Origin: Chloroflexota bacterium
GTDB lineage: Bacteria; Chloroflexota; Anaerolineae; Anaerolineales; Villigracilaceae
DNA length: 64,000 bases
Direction of reading: 5' to 3'
NCBI GenBank assembly: GCA_024224815.1
Contig: JAAENC010000229.1
Location: forward strand, 34,852 to 98,851
The notes under the pieces were generated by a model. It was given only the letters and a program-made list of their open reading frames with translations, did no database searches and was not told the DNA's origin. The position numbers and the translations under genes were made by a program. Below, piece by piece: positions 26,632 to 36,685 of the stretch (position 1 is the stretch's first letter; each line of letters begins with the position of its first letter).

Positions 26632-27303
26632 CTAAGCCAAAACCTTCCTGAAATCGCTTATATTTTCTGCAATGCTCTTCTTTTCGTTAAATATCGCTGA
26701 GCCTGCAACCAATATATTGGCACCAGCCTCAACGATTTCTTTTGCATTATGTAGCTTTACGCCACCGTCCACTTCGATATCTACATCTTCTCGGCCAATA
26801 TAATTAAGCATCTTCCTTAAACGGGATATTTTCGCAGTGCTGGTCTGGATATAAGATTGCCCGCCAAAACCGGGGTTAACAGACATGATAAGCACCATGT
26901 CTATATAAGGAAGAAGCTCTTCTATACTAGAGAGCGATGTGCCGGGGGTAAGGGTGATGCTAGGCTTTACGCCTAATTCGCGAATTTGCTGTACTGTGCG
27001 ATGCAGATGGGGACAAGTTTCTACATGTACAGTAATAATATCTGCACCGGCTTTTGCAAAAGCCGGGATCATTAACTCAGGTTTTTCGATCATTAAATGT
27101 ACATCAAGCACAACACCCGTTTTGTCTGCGATAGGGCGTAAGGCCTCAACAACGAGGGGGCCAATCGTAATATTCGGGACAAATTGTCCATCCATCACAT
27201 CAATATGCAAATACTCAGCACCTGCTGAGACAGCATCCCGTACATCTTTTCCCAATTGTGAGAAATCAGCCGAGAGAATAGAAGGAGCAAGTTTTACAGT
27301 CAT
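26632..27303 (-). CDS. rpe: Ribulose-phosphate 3-epimerase
   Basis: The product is 223 residues from the ATG at 27301-27303, which has a GGAG site; an upstream extension overlaps the rpiA end without one. It interconverts ribulose-5-P and xylulose-5-P in the pentose phosphate pathway. TIM-barrel motifs are intact: APSILSADFSQLG, HIDVMDGQFVPN (metal His and Asp), HLMIEKPE, SVNPGFGGQ and EVDGGV. It lies 16 bases after rpiA. Confidence 0.96.
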   Translation of the reverse strand: MTVKLAPSILSADFSQLGKDVRDAVSAGAEYLHIDVMDGQFVPNITIGPLVVEALRPIADKTGVVLDVHLMIEKPELMIPAFAKAGADIITVHVETCPHLHRTVQQIRELGVKPSITLTPGTSLSSIEELLPYIDMVLIMSVNPGFGGQSYIQTSTAKISRLRKMLNYIGREDVDIEVDGGVKLHNAKEIVEAGANILVAGSAIFNEKKSIAENISDFRKVLA

Positions 27304-27319
27304 TTTTATCTCCGGTAAA

Positions 27320-28000
27320 TTATTTTTCAAGAATACGGATATTCTTGTCTTCCGCTACGATCACTTTTGTCGCCATATCCAAGAATAGACCATGTTCTAC
27401 AATGCCGGGACGCGTAGAAAGAGCTTGAGCCAATTCATAAGCGTTAGCGATACCCTCCTTGAACCAGCATTTAACAAGATAATTGCCATTATCTGTCACT
27501 GCGGGAGAGCTATCGTCTTCAGTCCAGAGCTCAGCACGGCAACCCAAAGTATTTAACCAACGGATATGCGCCTCAGCTTCAAAAGGCAGGATTTCAACAG
27601 GGAGCGCATCGCGCGTGCCCAACCTTGCTACCATTTTGGAATCATCTACAATCACGACAAACTGCTCTGCGTGTACCTCAACGATCTTCTCCCGAAGCAA
27701 CGCCCGCCCCAAACCTTTTATCAAATTAAGAGCAGGGTCTACTTCATCTGCCCCATCCACGGCAAGGCTAAGTTTAGGATACTCGCCTAATCTCACAATC
27801 GGGATTCCCCATTTTCGAGCGCGCACTTCTGTCTCTTTAGATGTTGGCACACCACGAATATCTACCAATTCACCTGTAGATATTTTTTCTCCGAGCATGT
27901 CTACAAAATAGGCGGCGGTAGAGCCTGTTCCTAGTCCAAGTATCATGCCGCTTTTTACGAAAGACAGTGCTTTTTTAGCTGCTTCTTCTTTTAGATTCAT
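27320..28000 (-). CDS. rpiA: Ribose-5-phosphate isomerase A
   Basis: The product is 226 residues. I start at the ATG at 27998-28000 (MNLKEEAAKKAL), which fits family N-termini; upstream ATGs at 28015 and 28045 also have no good ribosome site, so the start is not certain. The substrate motifs are LGLGTGSTAAYF, VDGADEVDP, the catalytic GLGRALLREKIVE and DDSKMVARLG. It pairs with rpe as a two-gene non-oxidative pentose phosphate unit. Confidence 0.95.
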   Translation of the reverse strand: MNLKEEAAKKALSFVKSGMILGLGTGSTAAYFVDMLGEKISTGELVDIRGVPTSKETEVRARKWGIPIVRLGEYPKLSLAVDGADEVDPALNLIKGLGRALLREKIVEVHAEQFVVIVDDSKMVARLGTRDALPVEILPFEAEAHIRWLNTLGCRAELWTEDDSSPAVTDNGNYLVKCWFKEGIANAYELAQALSTRPGIVEHGLFLDMATKVIVAEDKNIRILEK

Positions 28001-28472
28001 GTTTTTACCAATCATTTTTAATATGTCAGCTATATTGTAGCCCAATTAGATAGTGAGATTAATATTCATTGAGATAGGAGTGGCTAAATAAGTGAGCTTT
28101 TAGAGACTGTTTTAAAAAGGGCTCTGTAGAGTGCGTCGCACCTAAGTCGATGGGCATTCTGCTGATTAAATGGCAAAAAGCCCATCTCCGGGTATTTTTT
28201 CCTTAGTCAGGTGCGACGCACTCCTTCGCTCAGGGTTATTAAATAGCTTGTAGGATTTTCTTTACACACCAAAATAGCCACTCCCTTGAGATTATGAAGG
28301 TTTATTATATGATTTTCGCATTGAAAGAGTGATACATACCAAAACGAGGGGGAAGCGAACTTTTATAAGTTATCAAAGGTCTTTAGGCTCCCACTGGGGT
28401 TGAACTCCAACGCTTTTCTGGTACACTTTTGCGGCACGAAAAGAATAACAAATAACGTCGTAGGAGAAGTAA
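28001..28472. other. Intergenic region between rpiA and the creatininase-like gene
   Basis: No credible gene. It holds the large hairpin element at 28129-28223 and a possible promoter for the downstream gene at 28400-28427 (TTGAAC, 16 bases, TACACT). The word GGGGTTGAACTCC at 28396 resembles a tRNA T-loop, but no cloverleaf forms around it. Confidence 0.55.
28129..28223. repeat. Long inverted-repeat element
   Basis: The perfect 15-bp arms GAGTGCGTCGCACCT (28129-28143) and its complement (28209-28223) enclose a second pair, GATGGGC (28149-28155) and GCCCATC (28190-28196). A degenerate relative lies at 33883-33971 before the second gyrA-like gene. It looks like a MITE- or REP-type element without its own ORF. 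Confidence 0.65.
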
Positions 28473-29159
28473 ATGCGTTTTGAAGACTTAAATTGGATGG
28501 CTATACAATCCTATCTCGAAAAAGATGATCGGGTGATGATTGTTCTAGGCGCGACCGAGCAGCATGCTTATCTCAGTTTATTGACTGATATAAAAATCCC
28601 GCTTGCAATGGCAGACGCCGCCTCCCAGCAGAGTGGGGTGTTGGTTGCACCTCCCTTGAATTTTGGGTCTTCGCCCTATTTCCTTGCATATCCTGGCACA
28701 ATAAGTTTTCGTCTGAGCACCTTGATTAGCGCAGTAGAAGATATGGTTCGTTCTTTATATAGTCAAGGATTCCGTCGAATTCTAGTTTTGAATGGACATG
28801 GTGGAAATGTCGGTGTCCGCGCAAGATTGGATGAACTAATAAATGAGTTGACCGATTTGAAATTAAACTGGTATTCTTGGTGGGAGTCGCATGGTGTAGA
28901 AGCTATTGCACTTAAAAATGAATTGAAACCGGGTCATGCGAATTGGTTAGAGGCTTTTGTCTTTACTCAAGTTGCAGAAATGCCTGATAGTCCCAAAGCA
29001 CCTCCCTATGTCCCTAGCGCAATTATGGGAGCAAAAGAAACCCGAGAAATTTACGGTGATGGCTCCTTCGGTGGCTCTTATCAAGCAGATACAGCAATTA
29101 TGAGCGAAATCTTTTCCGTAACAATGGGGGATATCTTGGAAATGCTGAAATTTGAATGA
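28473..29159 (+). CDS. Creatininase-family metal hydrolase, divergent
   Basis: The product is 228 residues. The family's metal motif is recognisable (GATEQHAYLSLLTD, with the Glu, His and Asp ligands kept), as is LNGHGGN. The later motif, usually GHAGExET, reads GHANWLEAF, so one conserved Glu is lost. The family includes creatininase and the mycofactocin protein MftE, and its substrates are cyclic or linear amides. The region PPYVPSAIMGAKETREIYGDGSFGG is conserved in style. It is a single gene between rpiA (divergent) and rpoC. The substrate cannot be inferred. Confidence 0.8.
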   Translation: MRFEDLNWMAIQSYLEKDDRVMIVLGATEQHAYLSLLTDIKIPLAMADAASQQSGVLVAPPLNFGSSPYFLAYPGTISFRLSTLISAVEDMVRSLYSQGFRRILVLNGHGGNVGVRARLDELINELTDLKLNWYSWWESHGVEAIALKNELKPGHANWLEAFVFTQVAEMPDSPKAPPYVPSAIMGAKETREIYGDGSFGGSYQADTAIMSEIFSVTMGDILEMLKFE

Positions 29160-29166
29160 ATTTTCC

Positions 29167-29196
29167 TTGACGAATTACCGAATTAGTCGGTATAAT
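29167..29196 (+). promoter_or_regulatory. Sigma-70 type promoter of rpoC
   Basis: TTGACG (29167-29172) and TATAAT (29191-29196) are separated by 18 bases. The predicted start near 29203 gives a leader of about 150 bases before the rpoC GTG. It shows that rpoC has its own promoter. Confidence 0.75.
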
Positions 29197-29352
29197 TCAC
29201 GACTTGGATGAAAACATAATCTGACATTTGGCGAGCGCATGAGAATAACTCTCTTTGCGCTTGCTTTTGTGTGTCTCTTGCGTAATATTCGACGCAATAA
29301 ACTTATCTGAAAAGTTCTGCCCCAACAGAGCTTATAGACGAGGAGAGTACTA

Positions 29353-32300
29353 GTGGAAACTAAGGGGCTTAAAGCACTTCGCATCAGTCTTGCATCACCG
29401 GAAACAATTCGCAGTTGGTCTTATGGTGAAGTTTTAAAACCAGAGACAATTAACTATCGTAGGTTGCGCCCTGAAAAAGATGGTCTCTTTTGTGAGGCAA
29501 TTTTTGGCCCACAACGGGATTGGCAATGCTATTGTGGTAAATATAAAAACCCGCGTTATAAGGGTATTACCTGTGATAAGTGTGGTGTTGAGATCACACG
29601 TTCAGCCGTACGCCGTGAGCGAATGGGACATATCGAACTCGCTTCTCCTGTAGCGCATATTTGGTATACGCGCCGAATACCCTCCTACTTAGGCTTATTA
29701 TTAAATATATCTCGAAAAAATCTGGATCGCGTTCTATATTTTGCTCAATATATCGTCACTTATGTCGATGAAGATGCTCGTGAAAGAGAATTGGCAAAAT
29801 TAGATGAAGAGATCAAAAACTTTGATGCTCAGCAACGCTCACTTGCTAGCGCAAAGGCAGCAGATATTGAAGAACGACAAAATACTGCATTAAGCGCGCT
29901 TGAAGCAAGTCGCGCTGCAATGGAAGAAGATTTTGACGAACAAACAGCAACGCTAATTGAGCCTGTTATGAAAGAAGGCCGTCGTTTGGATGAAAGCTTG
30001 CAAGAGCAAATGGGCGTAGCAGCATCCAAGGACATTGTCTTTAGCACAACAGGTGATCTCGTTATAGAATCCGGCATGATTATTGCTTCTCAGCATATTA
30101 GCAAAGTACAAGAAATTGTTCGTGAGCACCTCCACAAAATCGAAGATGATCTTAGCTCTCAAAAAGATGAGCAATTCGGGTTGATTGATCAAGAAATTGA
30201 AACCTTAAAAGCAACAAGCAGTGAAGAACAATCTCAACTTTATGCCCAAAATGAAGACAAAGCTGCGGAAATTAAAGAGAAAAATAAGCAAACTCGTAAA
30301 GAGTTAGCTAATTTACAAATTTTTGATTTCCTTAGTGAAGTTCGCTACAGAGAATTCCGCACCCGTTGGGGCAAAATCTTCCGCGCCGATATGGGCGCCG
30401 AAGCATTCCTCGACATTCTCGAGCGCATTGACCTCGATGCCCTTTCAGAAGAACTCTGGCACGAAGTTCGCACAACAAAAAGCAAACAAAAACGAAAGAA
30501 AGCAACCAGTCGTCTAAAAGTAGTCGAAGGTTTTCGCCGTTCAGGGAACAAACCAGAATGGATGATTATGAACTATTTGCCCGTCATCCCACCGGATCTA
30601 CGCCCGATGGTTCAATTAGATGGTGGTCGCTTCGCTACTTCAGATTTAAATGACCTTTATCGTCGTGTCATTAACCGGAATAACCGCCTCAAACGCCTTT
30701 TAGAGTTGGGTGCTCCTAACGTCATCATCCGCAACGAAAAACGTATGTTGCAAGAATCCGTCGATTCACTGATTGACAATAGTCAACGTGGTAAAGCACT
30801 CTCACGCCGTGGTCGCCGCGAGCTAAAATCGCTTAGCGACATGCTCAAAGGCAAAAAGGGACGTTTCCGCCGCAACTTGCTCGGTAAACGTGTCGATTAC
30901 TCTGGTCGTTCCGTTATTGTAGTTGGACCAAAACTTAAACTTTACCAGTGTGGTCTTCCCAAGAAGATGGCGCTTGAACTCTTCCGCCCCTTTGTTATTG
31001 GTGGATTAGTTAACCGAAATTATGCAGCAAATGTAAAAGGCGCTCGCCGACTAATTGAGCGCAACCGTGCCGAAGTCTGGGAAGTTCTCGAAGATGTAAT
31101 TACAGAACGCCCGGTTCTTCTAAATCGTGCACCAACCTTGCATCGTCTTGGTATCCAAGCATTTGAGCCGATCATTGTTGAAGGCAGTGCTATCCAATTA
31201 CATCCGCTAGTCACTACCGCTTTTAACGCTGACTTCGATGGCGATCAAATGGCTGTTCATCTTCCGCTTTCACAAAAAGCAGTCGAAGAAGCACGCCGAC
31301 TGATGCTTTCATCCAAAAACTTGCTTAAACCGGCAGATGGTGAACCGATCATCAGCCCAGGCAAAGATATGGTTTTGGGTGTTTACTATCTTACGATGGA
31401 AGACCCCTTCGACTACAAGGGCGAAGGTAGTATTTTTGGTTCTATAGAAGAAGTTGTATTAGCCTTTGAGCTTGAAAAAGTTGAAGTACACACAAATATC
31501 AAATTGCGTGCAACGACCTGGTATGACGAAAAGGGTTCTCGCCTCGAAGAAGCCGAAACACGGATGGTTGAAACCACCGTCGGACGTGCTCTCTTTAACA
31601 ACATCTTGCCCCCAGAAGTTCAATTCGTAAACGAAACTTTGGACAAAGGTGGCGTAAAAGACTTGATCGCCGATGTTTACGAAATTTGCGGACAGGATGT
31701 GACCACAGATGTTGCAGACGGCATTAAAACCATCGGTTTCGAATACGCCATGCGCTCAGGTGTCACCGTTGCAATCTCCGACATCACCATCCCCGAAGCG
31801 AAAAAGGATATTCTCAAACAATCGCTTCAGGAAGTGGAACTTGTTCAGCGCGATTTCCGACGTGGTTTGCTCACCGAGCAAGAACAGGATGAGCGCGTTG
31901 TTCAAATTTGGCAAGAAACAACAACCAATGTTGCTACCGAAGTTCGCAAAGTAATGGATCCGAACGGAAATCTGGCTACGATGGCAAGCTCTGGCGCAAC
32001 AAAAGGTGGCTTTGGCCCGATTTCCCAGCTAGCCGGTATGCGTGGTCTCATGGCTGACCCTGCCGGACGTATTATTCCGCTCCCAATTCGCTCGAATTTC
32101 CGTGAAGGCCTAACAGCTTTGGAATACTTTATTTCTTCGCACGGTGCGCGCAAAGGTTTGGCAGATACCGCTCTCCGTACAGCGGATGCTGGTTATCTCA
32201 CCCGCCGTCTCGTTGATGTTGCCCAAGATTTGATCGTCAATGAACACGATTGCGAAACAATGAATGGAATCACCATTCGCCGCGATGAAGATATTGCAGG

Positions 32301-33693
32301 GCAGGCACTCAGTGCTCGTTTGCACAGCCGCCTTTTGGCAGAAAAAACGATTGATCCTCAAACAGGTGAAGTCATCGGCGATCGTAATGAAACAATTACG
32401 CCAGATATGGCACGCCGAATCATGAAATCCGATTTGGAAGAAGTATTTGTTCGCTCACCGCTAACTTGTGCCCTCCAGCATGGAGTTTGTGCTAAATGTT
32501 ATGGTAACGACCTCGGTCGTGGCGAAATTGTTGAACATGGTTCAGCCGTTGGTATCGTTGCTGCTCAATCCATTGGTGAGCCGGGTACACAGCTTACACT
32601 GCGAACCTTCCATACAGGTGGTGTTGCAGCAGGTAGCGATATTACAACTGGTCTCCCCCGTGTAGAAGAACTTTTTGAAGCGCGTCGTGCGCCAAAAGGC
32701 GAAGCCGTAATGACCGAAATTAGCGGCAAAGTCACCATTTCTCAATCAGAAAAATATGCTGACTTGCGCTTGGTTACTGTTTCACAAAGTGAAATGGTCA
32801 GTGATCGCTACGAAATCCCTGAAGAATGGGAAGTTGCTGTTAGCGAAGAGGATGAAGTCAAGTCCGGTGATCTTTTAGCCGCTCACGAAGAAGCAACCAT
32901 CACCGTACAAAACGATGGCCGAGTTCGCATTGAAGAAAATACCGTTATCGTTTCTTATGAGCAACGCGAAACAAGCGAATACGATATCCCCACCACAGCA
33001 CGCTTAATTGTTTCTGATGGAGATAATGTTGAAGCTGGAGAGCCCCTCACAGAGGGTTCACTCAACCCGCACCGCATCCTTCGTATTCAAGGCGTAAATG
33101 CTTGCCAACTCTACCTCATGGCAGAAGTACAGCAAGTTTATCGCTCGCAAGGTCAGAACATTCACGATAAGCACTTCGAAGTCATTATTCGTAAGATGCT
33201 CTCCAAAGTGCAAATCACACACCCGCACGACAGCGGCTATTTGCCCGGTGATGTTCTTGATCGTCTCGATGTTCAGCGTGCCAACGAAGCATTACTCGAA
33301 GATGGAAAACAACCAGCACGATTTGTCAATATTCTTTTGGGTATCACCAAAGCATCGCTTAACACCGATTCATTCCTCTCGGCCGCATCTTTCCAACACA
33401 CCATTAAGGTATTGGCAAAAGCAGCCATCGGCTCAGACGAAGACCCACTTTATGGTCTAAAAGAAAACGTCATCATCGGTAAACTCATCCCTGCAGGATC
33501 GGGATTTGTCGCCGGACGTTTTGACCAAGGTCTTGATCTGGAGTCAGACGAAGATACTGAGGATGAAAATCCCGAAGGCGAACTTGACCCTGAGCTTGCT
33601 CCCGTTATGGAAGCAGTTGCCGAGGAAACAGACAGCGACGGTGAAGAAGAAAGTCCCGCTGCCGACGTCTCAGACACACCCCTCGCAGAATAA
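29353..33693 (+). CDS. rpoC: DNA-directed RNA polymerase subunit beta'
   Basis: The product is 1446 residues, starting with GTG and preceded by GAGGAGAG. The N-terminal zinc site is complete (C59, C61, C74, C77), as is the second (CETMNG plus [11 protein letters not shown]). The catalytic triad [12 protein letters not shown], the bridge helix and the trigger loop ([16 protein letters not shown]) are intact. Between about residues 130 and 325 there is an acidic, Lys- and Glu-rich coiled-coil insertion, in the place where Thermus also carries one. The C-terminal tail is very acidic ([13 protein letters not shown]). rpoB is not upstream: the neighbour is a creatininase-like gene, and rpoC has its own promoter and terminator. 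Confidence 0.98.
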   Translation: METKGLKALRISLASPETIRSWSYGEVLKPETINYRRLRPEKDGLFCEAIFGPQRDWQCYCGKYKNPRYKGITCDKCGVEITRSAVRRERMGHIELASPVAHIWYTRRIPSYLGLLLNISRKNLDRVLYFAQYIVTYVDEDARERELAKLDEEIKNFDAQQRSLASAKAADIEERQNTALSALEASRAAMEEDFDEQTATLIEPVMKEGRRLDESLQEQMGVAASKDIVFSTTGDLVIESGMIIASQHISKVQEIVREHLHKIEDDLSSQKDEQFGLIDQEIETLKATSSEEQSQLYAQNEDKAAEIKEKNKQTRKELANLQIFDFLSEVRYREFRTRWGKIFRADMGAEAFLDILERIDLDALSEELWHEVRTTKSKQKRKKATSRLKVVEGFRRSGNKPEWMIMNYLPVIPPDLRPMVQLDGGRFATSDLNDLYRRVINRNNRLKRLLELGAPNVIIRNEKRMLQESVDSLIDNSQRGKALSRRGRRELKSLSDMLKGKKGRFRRNLLGKRVDYSGRSVIVVGPKLKLYQCGLPKKMALELFRPFVIGGLVNRNYAANVKGARRLIERNRAEVWEVLEDVITERPVLLNRAPTLHRLGIQAFEPIIVEGSAIQLHPLVTTAFNADFDGDQMAVHLPLSQKAVEEARRLMLSSKNLLKPADGEPIISPGKDMVLGVYYLTMEDPFDYKGEGSIFGSIEEVVLAFELEKVEVHTNIKLRATTWYDEKGSRLEEAETRMVETTVGRALFNNILPPEVQFVNETLDKGGVKDLIADVYEICGQDVTTDVADGIKTIGFEYAMRSGVTVAISDITIPEAKKDILKQSLQEVELVQRDFRRGLLTEQEQDERVVQIWQETTTNVATEVRKVMDPNGNLATMASSGATKGGFGPISQLAGMRGLMADPAGRIIPLPIRSNFREGLTALEYFISSHGARKGLADTALRTADAGYLTRRLVDVAQDLIVNEHDCETMNGITIRRDEDIAGQALSARLHSRLLAEKTIDPQTGEVIGDRNETITPDMARRIMKSDLEEVFVRSPLTCALQHGVCAKCYGNDLGRGEIVEHGSAVGIVAAQSIGEPGTQLTLRTFHTGGVAAGSDITTGLPRVEELFEARRAPKGEAVMTEISGKVTISQSEKYADLRLVTVSQSEMVSDRYEIPEEWEVAVSEEDEVKSGDLLAAHEEATITVQNDGRVRIEENTVIVSYEQRETSEYDIPTTARLIVSDGDNVEAGEPLTEGSLNPHRILRIQGVNACQLYLMAEVQQVYRSQGQNIHDKHFEVIIRKMLSKVQITHPHDSGYLPGDVLDRLDVQRANEALLEDGKQPARFVNILLGITKASLNTDSFLSAASFQHTIKVLAKAAIGSDEDPLYGLKENVIIGKLIPAGSGFVAGRFDQGLDLESDEDTEDENPEGELDPELAPVMEAVAEETDSDGEEESPAADVSDTPLAE

Positions 33694-33711
33694 AATTTTT
33701 TGATAGTTATG

Positions 33712-33743
33712 AGCCGTCACCTAAAAGGTGACGGCTTTTTTTT
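33712..33743 (+). terminator. Intrinsic terminator of rpoC
   Basis: A 10-bp G/C-rich stem (GCCGTCACCT with its complement), a 3-base loop and a run of nine T. It is 18 bases past the rpoC stop. Confidence 0.95.
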
Positions 33744-34052
33744 TATTCTCCTATTCCAATGCTCCGCGTTGGGGCTAGGAGGAGAGCAGCAACGCAGAGC
33801 ATTGCTGCTAGAAAAAAGATGTTTTGCAAAAATCTTAAAATACATAAAATAGAACAAATTTTCGTGGTAATATAAACGCGCTAGAGATGGGCATTTAATG
33901 GTATTTTATTAGTACAGCCCAACTCTTTCTAAACGGAAGCACTCTAATGACAGGTGCGATGCCCTTAGAGTACAAGCAAGCCAAAATTAAGTATGACGCG
34001 GCTTTTTATCTCCCTAAAAAAATAAAAGACCCCAAAAGAGCAGGAGTTTTCA
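33744..34052. other. Intergenic region before the second gyrA-like gene, with imperfect hairpins
   Basis: No gene seen. At about 33765-33800 AATGCTC-GCGTTG pairs with CAACGC-GAGCATT. At 33883-33971 two hairpins occur (AGAGATGGGC with GCCCAACTCT; ACTCTAA with TTAGAGT), with words shared with the 28129-28223 element (GATGGGCATT, CAGGTGCGA). A good ribosome site (CAGGAG) ends the region before the ATG at 34053. Confidence 0.5.
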
Positions 34053-36533
34053 ATGGAACTTGGATTAGTCAATAAAATCGACATCAACAAAGAAATGCAA
34101 CAATCCTATCTCGATTATGCGATGAGTGTGATCGTTTCGCGTGCTTTACCCGATGCGCGTGATGGGCTTAAACCTGTTCAGCGGCGTATTCTCTACGCGA
34201 TGTACGATATGGGTTTGCGGGCGAATAGTGCGCATAAAAAATCGGCGCGTATTGTGGGTGAAGTTTTGGGTAAATATCATCCGCATGGCGATTCTTCGGT
34301 TTACGAGGCGATGGCGCGTCAGGCGCAGGATTTTTCGATGCGCTATATGCTCGTAGATGGGCAGGGGAACTTCGGCTCTGTCGATGGTGATCCGCCAGCT
34401 GCGATGCGTTATACCGAAGCTCGCCTCGCCGCACCTGCGCTGGATATGTTGGAAGAAATCGGCAAAGACACAGTCGATTTTTCGGCCAATTTTGATGACA
34501 CGCTTTTAGAGCCGAGTGTTTTACCTTCTTCCATCCCCAATTTACTGGTTAATGGCGGGAGCGGTATTGCAGTGGGGATGTCTACATCTATTCCGCCGCA
34601 TAATCTCTCCGAAGTAACCGATGCGCTCATTTATATGCTCGAAAATTGGACAAAGCTTGACGATATTTCTGTTGAGCAATTGATGCAATTTATTAAGGGA
34701 CCAGATTTCCCGACGGGCGGCATTATTCTTCAAGATAAAGATGCTGGTTCTTTGGAAGCGTCTTACGGCTCGGGGCGTGGGCGCGTTAAAATTCAGGCGC
34801 GGGTTCATGTTGAGGAAATGGGGCGGAATAAGAATCGACTGATTATTACAGAACTCCCATATGCGGTTAATAAATCCAAGCTAATCGGACGAATTGCTAA
34901 CCTTGTTCGTGATGGCAAAATTGATGGCATCACCGACCTGCGTGATGAATCTGACCGCCAAGGAATGCGGATAGTCATTGAGTTGACAAAAAATGTTGAG
35001 CCAGAAGATATTTTAGGAAAGCTCTACAAAAGTACGCCGATGCAATCTACTTTTAGCATTATTATGCTCGCGTTGGTCAATGGCGAGCCGCGTATGCTTT
35101 CGCTAAAACAAGCTTTGCGCGTTTACGTAGACCACCGGCTGGAAGTTATTCGACGCCGCACAGAATTTGATTTGCGTAAGGCTCAGGAACGTGCTCATGT
35201 GCTGGAAGGCTACCTCACTGCGATAAAGAATCTGGATGAAGTGATTGCCTTAATCCGACGTGCGTCTGATGTGCCCACTGCACGCAAACGTTTGATGAAG
35301 AAATTCAAGTTGAGTGAAATTCAGGCTCAGGCAATTTTAGATATGCAGTTACGCAGGCTGGCGGCTTTGGAGCGCAAGAAAATTGAGCAGGAATATAAAG
35401 AGCTAAAGAAAATTATTAAAGATCTCGAAACTTTGCTCAAGTCACCAAAGAAAATGCGCGGATTGGTGACTGAAGAATTGATAAAAGTAAAAGAAGCTTA
35501 TGGCGACCGCCGCCGTACACGAATTATCAGCGTGGATGGCGAAGAAGACAGGTCTACTCTTTTGACTTCAGCAGATTTATTGCCAGAAAAAACAGTTTGG
35601 GTCGGCGTAACGAGCGATGGTACTGTTTCTCGAACGCAGGATGATAAATCGCCACGCCCAAGCGGAAAAGAAGCACCAAGATGGTTGGTTAAAGTTTCTA
35701 CCAACGATACGCTTTATTTTGTCTCAGAAAAAGGAAAGGCCGCGGCTGTAGCCGTTCATACCTTGCCAGAAGCTAAAAAACTTTCGGATGGTGTTTTGTG
35801 GCATAAGCTTTCGCCGCTGAAACCAAGCGATAAAATTGCCGAAGTTTTCTCATTACCTGCTAAACGCAGCGAACTTGCCGAAGATACTTTTGTCCTAACT
35901 GTCACACGTGGGGGGATGATCAAAAAGAGCGCCATAGATGAATTGCCAGGCCCTTCAGCAGAAAGCTTTACGCTGGCGCGTGTCAACGATGGCGATGTAC
36001 TTGGCTGGGCTGTTTTGACAGATGGAAATAAGGACATTCTGCTTGCGACTTCGAGCGGAATGGGTATCCGTTTTAAAGAAGATGGTGTTCGTCCGATGGG
36101 GCTTGTAGCCGCGGGTGTGAATGGTGTCAAATTGGGCGTTGGTGATCTTGTTGTTGGCGCAGAAGTTTTGCCCCAAAAATGGGAGAATATCTTTATCATC
36201 ACTTCGGATGGCAAAGGAAAACGTATCCTGCCAAATGATTTCCCCACACAGGGGCGATATGGCAAAGGTGTGATCTTGTGGAAATTACCGGATGGAGAAC
36301 GCCTCGCCGGATTAGCCGTTGGCAAAGAGACGCTGGGAATCACCTTACATTTGCTCCGGGCCGCTGCCAAATCCGCTCGGCTGGACGATGCGCCCTTGCG
36401 TAAACGTGCTACCGTCCGCGGAGGCTTGGTACAGGAAGTGAAATTGGGCGATGCCATTATCGGCCTGACAAGCAGTTGGGAAGTAGAACGCTTTGTGGAA
36501 AAAGTGAAAGAAAAATCAAAGAAAAAGAAATAG
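34053..36533 (+). CDS. Type IIA topoisomerase A subunit lacking a GyrA box (ParC-like)
   Basis: The product is 826 residues. It has the same N-terminal organisation as the gyrA product at 4899-7409: [28 protein letters not shown] and catalytic Tyr near 120 (AAMRYTEAR). The C-terminal domain is a diverged pinwheel with no GyrA box; the expected region reads [15 protein letters not shown]. Without it, efficient wrapping and negative supercoiling are not expected, so a topoisomerase IV-like decatenation role is likely. No parE/gyrB partner is adjacent. The C-terminus is Lys-rich ([10 protein letters not shown]). It could also be a second gyrase A. It ends with the terminator at 36541-36578. Confidence 0.88.
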   Translation: MELGLVNKIDINKEMQQSYLDYAMSVIVSRALPDARDGLKPVQRRILYAMYDMGLRANSAHKKSARIVGEVLGKYHPHGDSSVYEAMARQAQDFSMRYMLVDGQGNFGSVDGDPPAAMRYTEARLAAPALDMLEEIGKDTVDFSANFDDTLLEPSVLPSSIPNLLVNGGSGIAVGMSTSIPPHNLSEVTDALIYMLENWTKLDDISVEQLMQFIKGPDFPTGGIILQDKDAGSLEASYGSGRGRVKIQARVHVEEMGRNKNRLIITELPYAVNKSKLIGRIANLVRDGKIDGITDLRDESDRQGMRIVIELTKNVEPEDILGKLYKSTPMQSTFSIIMLALVNGEPRMLSLKQALRVYVDHRLEVIRRRTEFDLRKAQERAHVLEGYLTAIKNLDEVIALIRRASDVPTARKRLMKKFKLSEIQAQAILDMQLRRLAALERKKIEQEYKELKKIIKDLETLLKSPKKMRGLVTEELIKVKEAYGDRRRTRIISVDGEEDRSTLLTSADLLPEKTVWVGVTSDGTVSRTQDDKSPRPSGKEAPRWLVKVSTNDTLYFVSEKGKAAAVAVHTLPEAKKLSDGVLWHKLSPLKPSDKIAEVFSLPAKRSELAEDTFVLTVTRGGMIKKSAIDELPGPSAESFTLARVNDGDVLGWAVLTDGNKDILLATSSGMGIRFKEDGVRPMGLVAAGVNGVKLGVGDLVVGAEVLPQKWENIFIITSDGKGKRILPNDFPTQGRYGKGVILWKLPDGERLAGLAVGKETLGITLHLLRAAAKSARLDDAPLRKRATVRGGLVQEVKLGDAIIGLTSSWEVERFVEKVKEKSKKKK

Positions 36534-36540
36534 ATAAGTA

Positions 36541-36578
36541 GACCTCGGTGTTAGAAAATGCCGAGGTCTTTCTTTTTG
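36541..36578 (+). terminator. Intrinsic terminator after the ParC-like gene
   Basis: An 8-bp stem (GACCTCGG with its complement) around a 12-base loop, followed by TTTCTTTTT. It starts seven bases past the stop. Confidence 0.85.
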
Positions 36579-36629
36579 TTATAATCTTAGCGCAATCTCG
36601 CTAGAATATTTTTTAATCCTGCTTGTTGG

Positions 36630-36657
36630 TTCTCCCCCCGCTTGCGGGGGGAGTTAG
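36630..36657. repeat. REP-like C/G palindrome
   Basis: A run of C and its matching run of G around CGCTTGCG form a compact hairpin of the same type as at 38871-38895 and 7432-7514. It lies in the leader of the acyl-CoA dehydrogenase-like gene, 30 bases before its ATG. Confidence 0.6.
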
Positions 36658-36685
36658 AGGGGGGCTTTTACAAAAGGAGTTACCC

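Noticed and set aside
28386-28415. tRNA-like T-loop word GGGGTTGAACTCC
   Set aside because: No acceptor, D or anticodon arms fold around it within 90 bases.
35756-36457. 233-codon minus-strand frame
   Set aside because: Antisense of the ParC-like gene, low-complexity Ser/Pro composition, no motifs.
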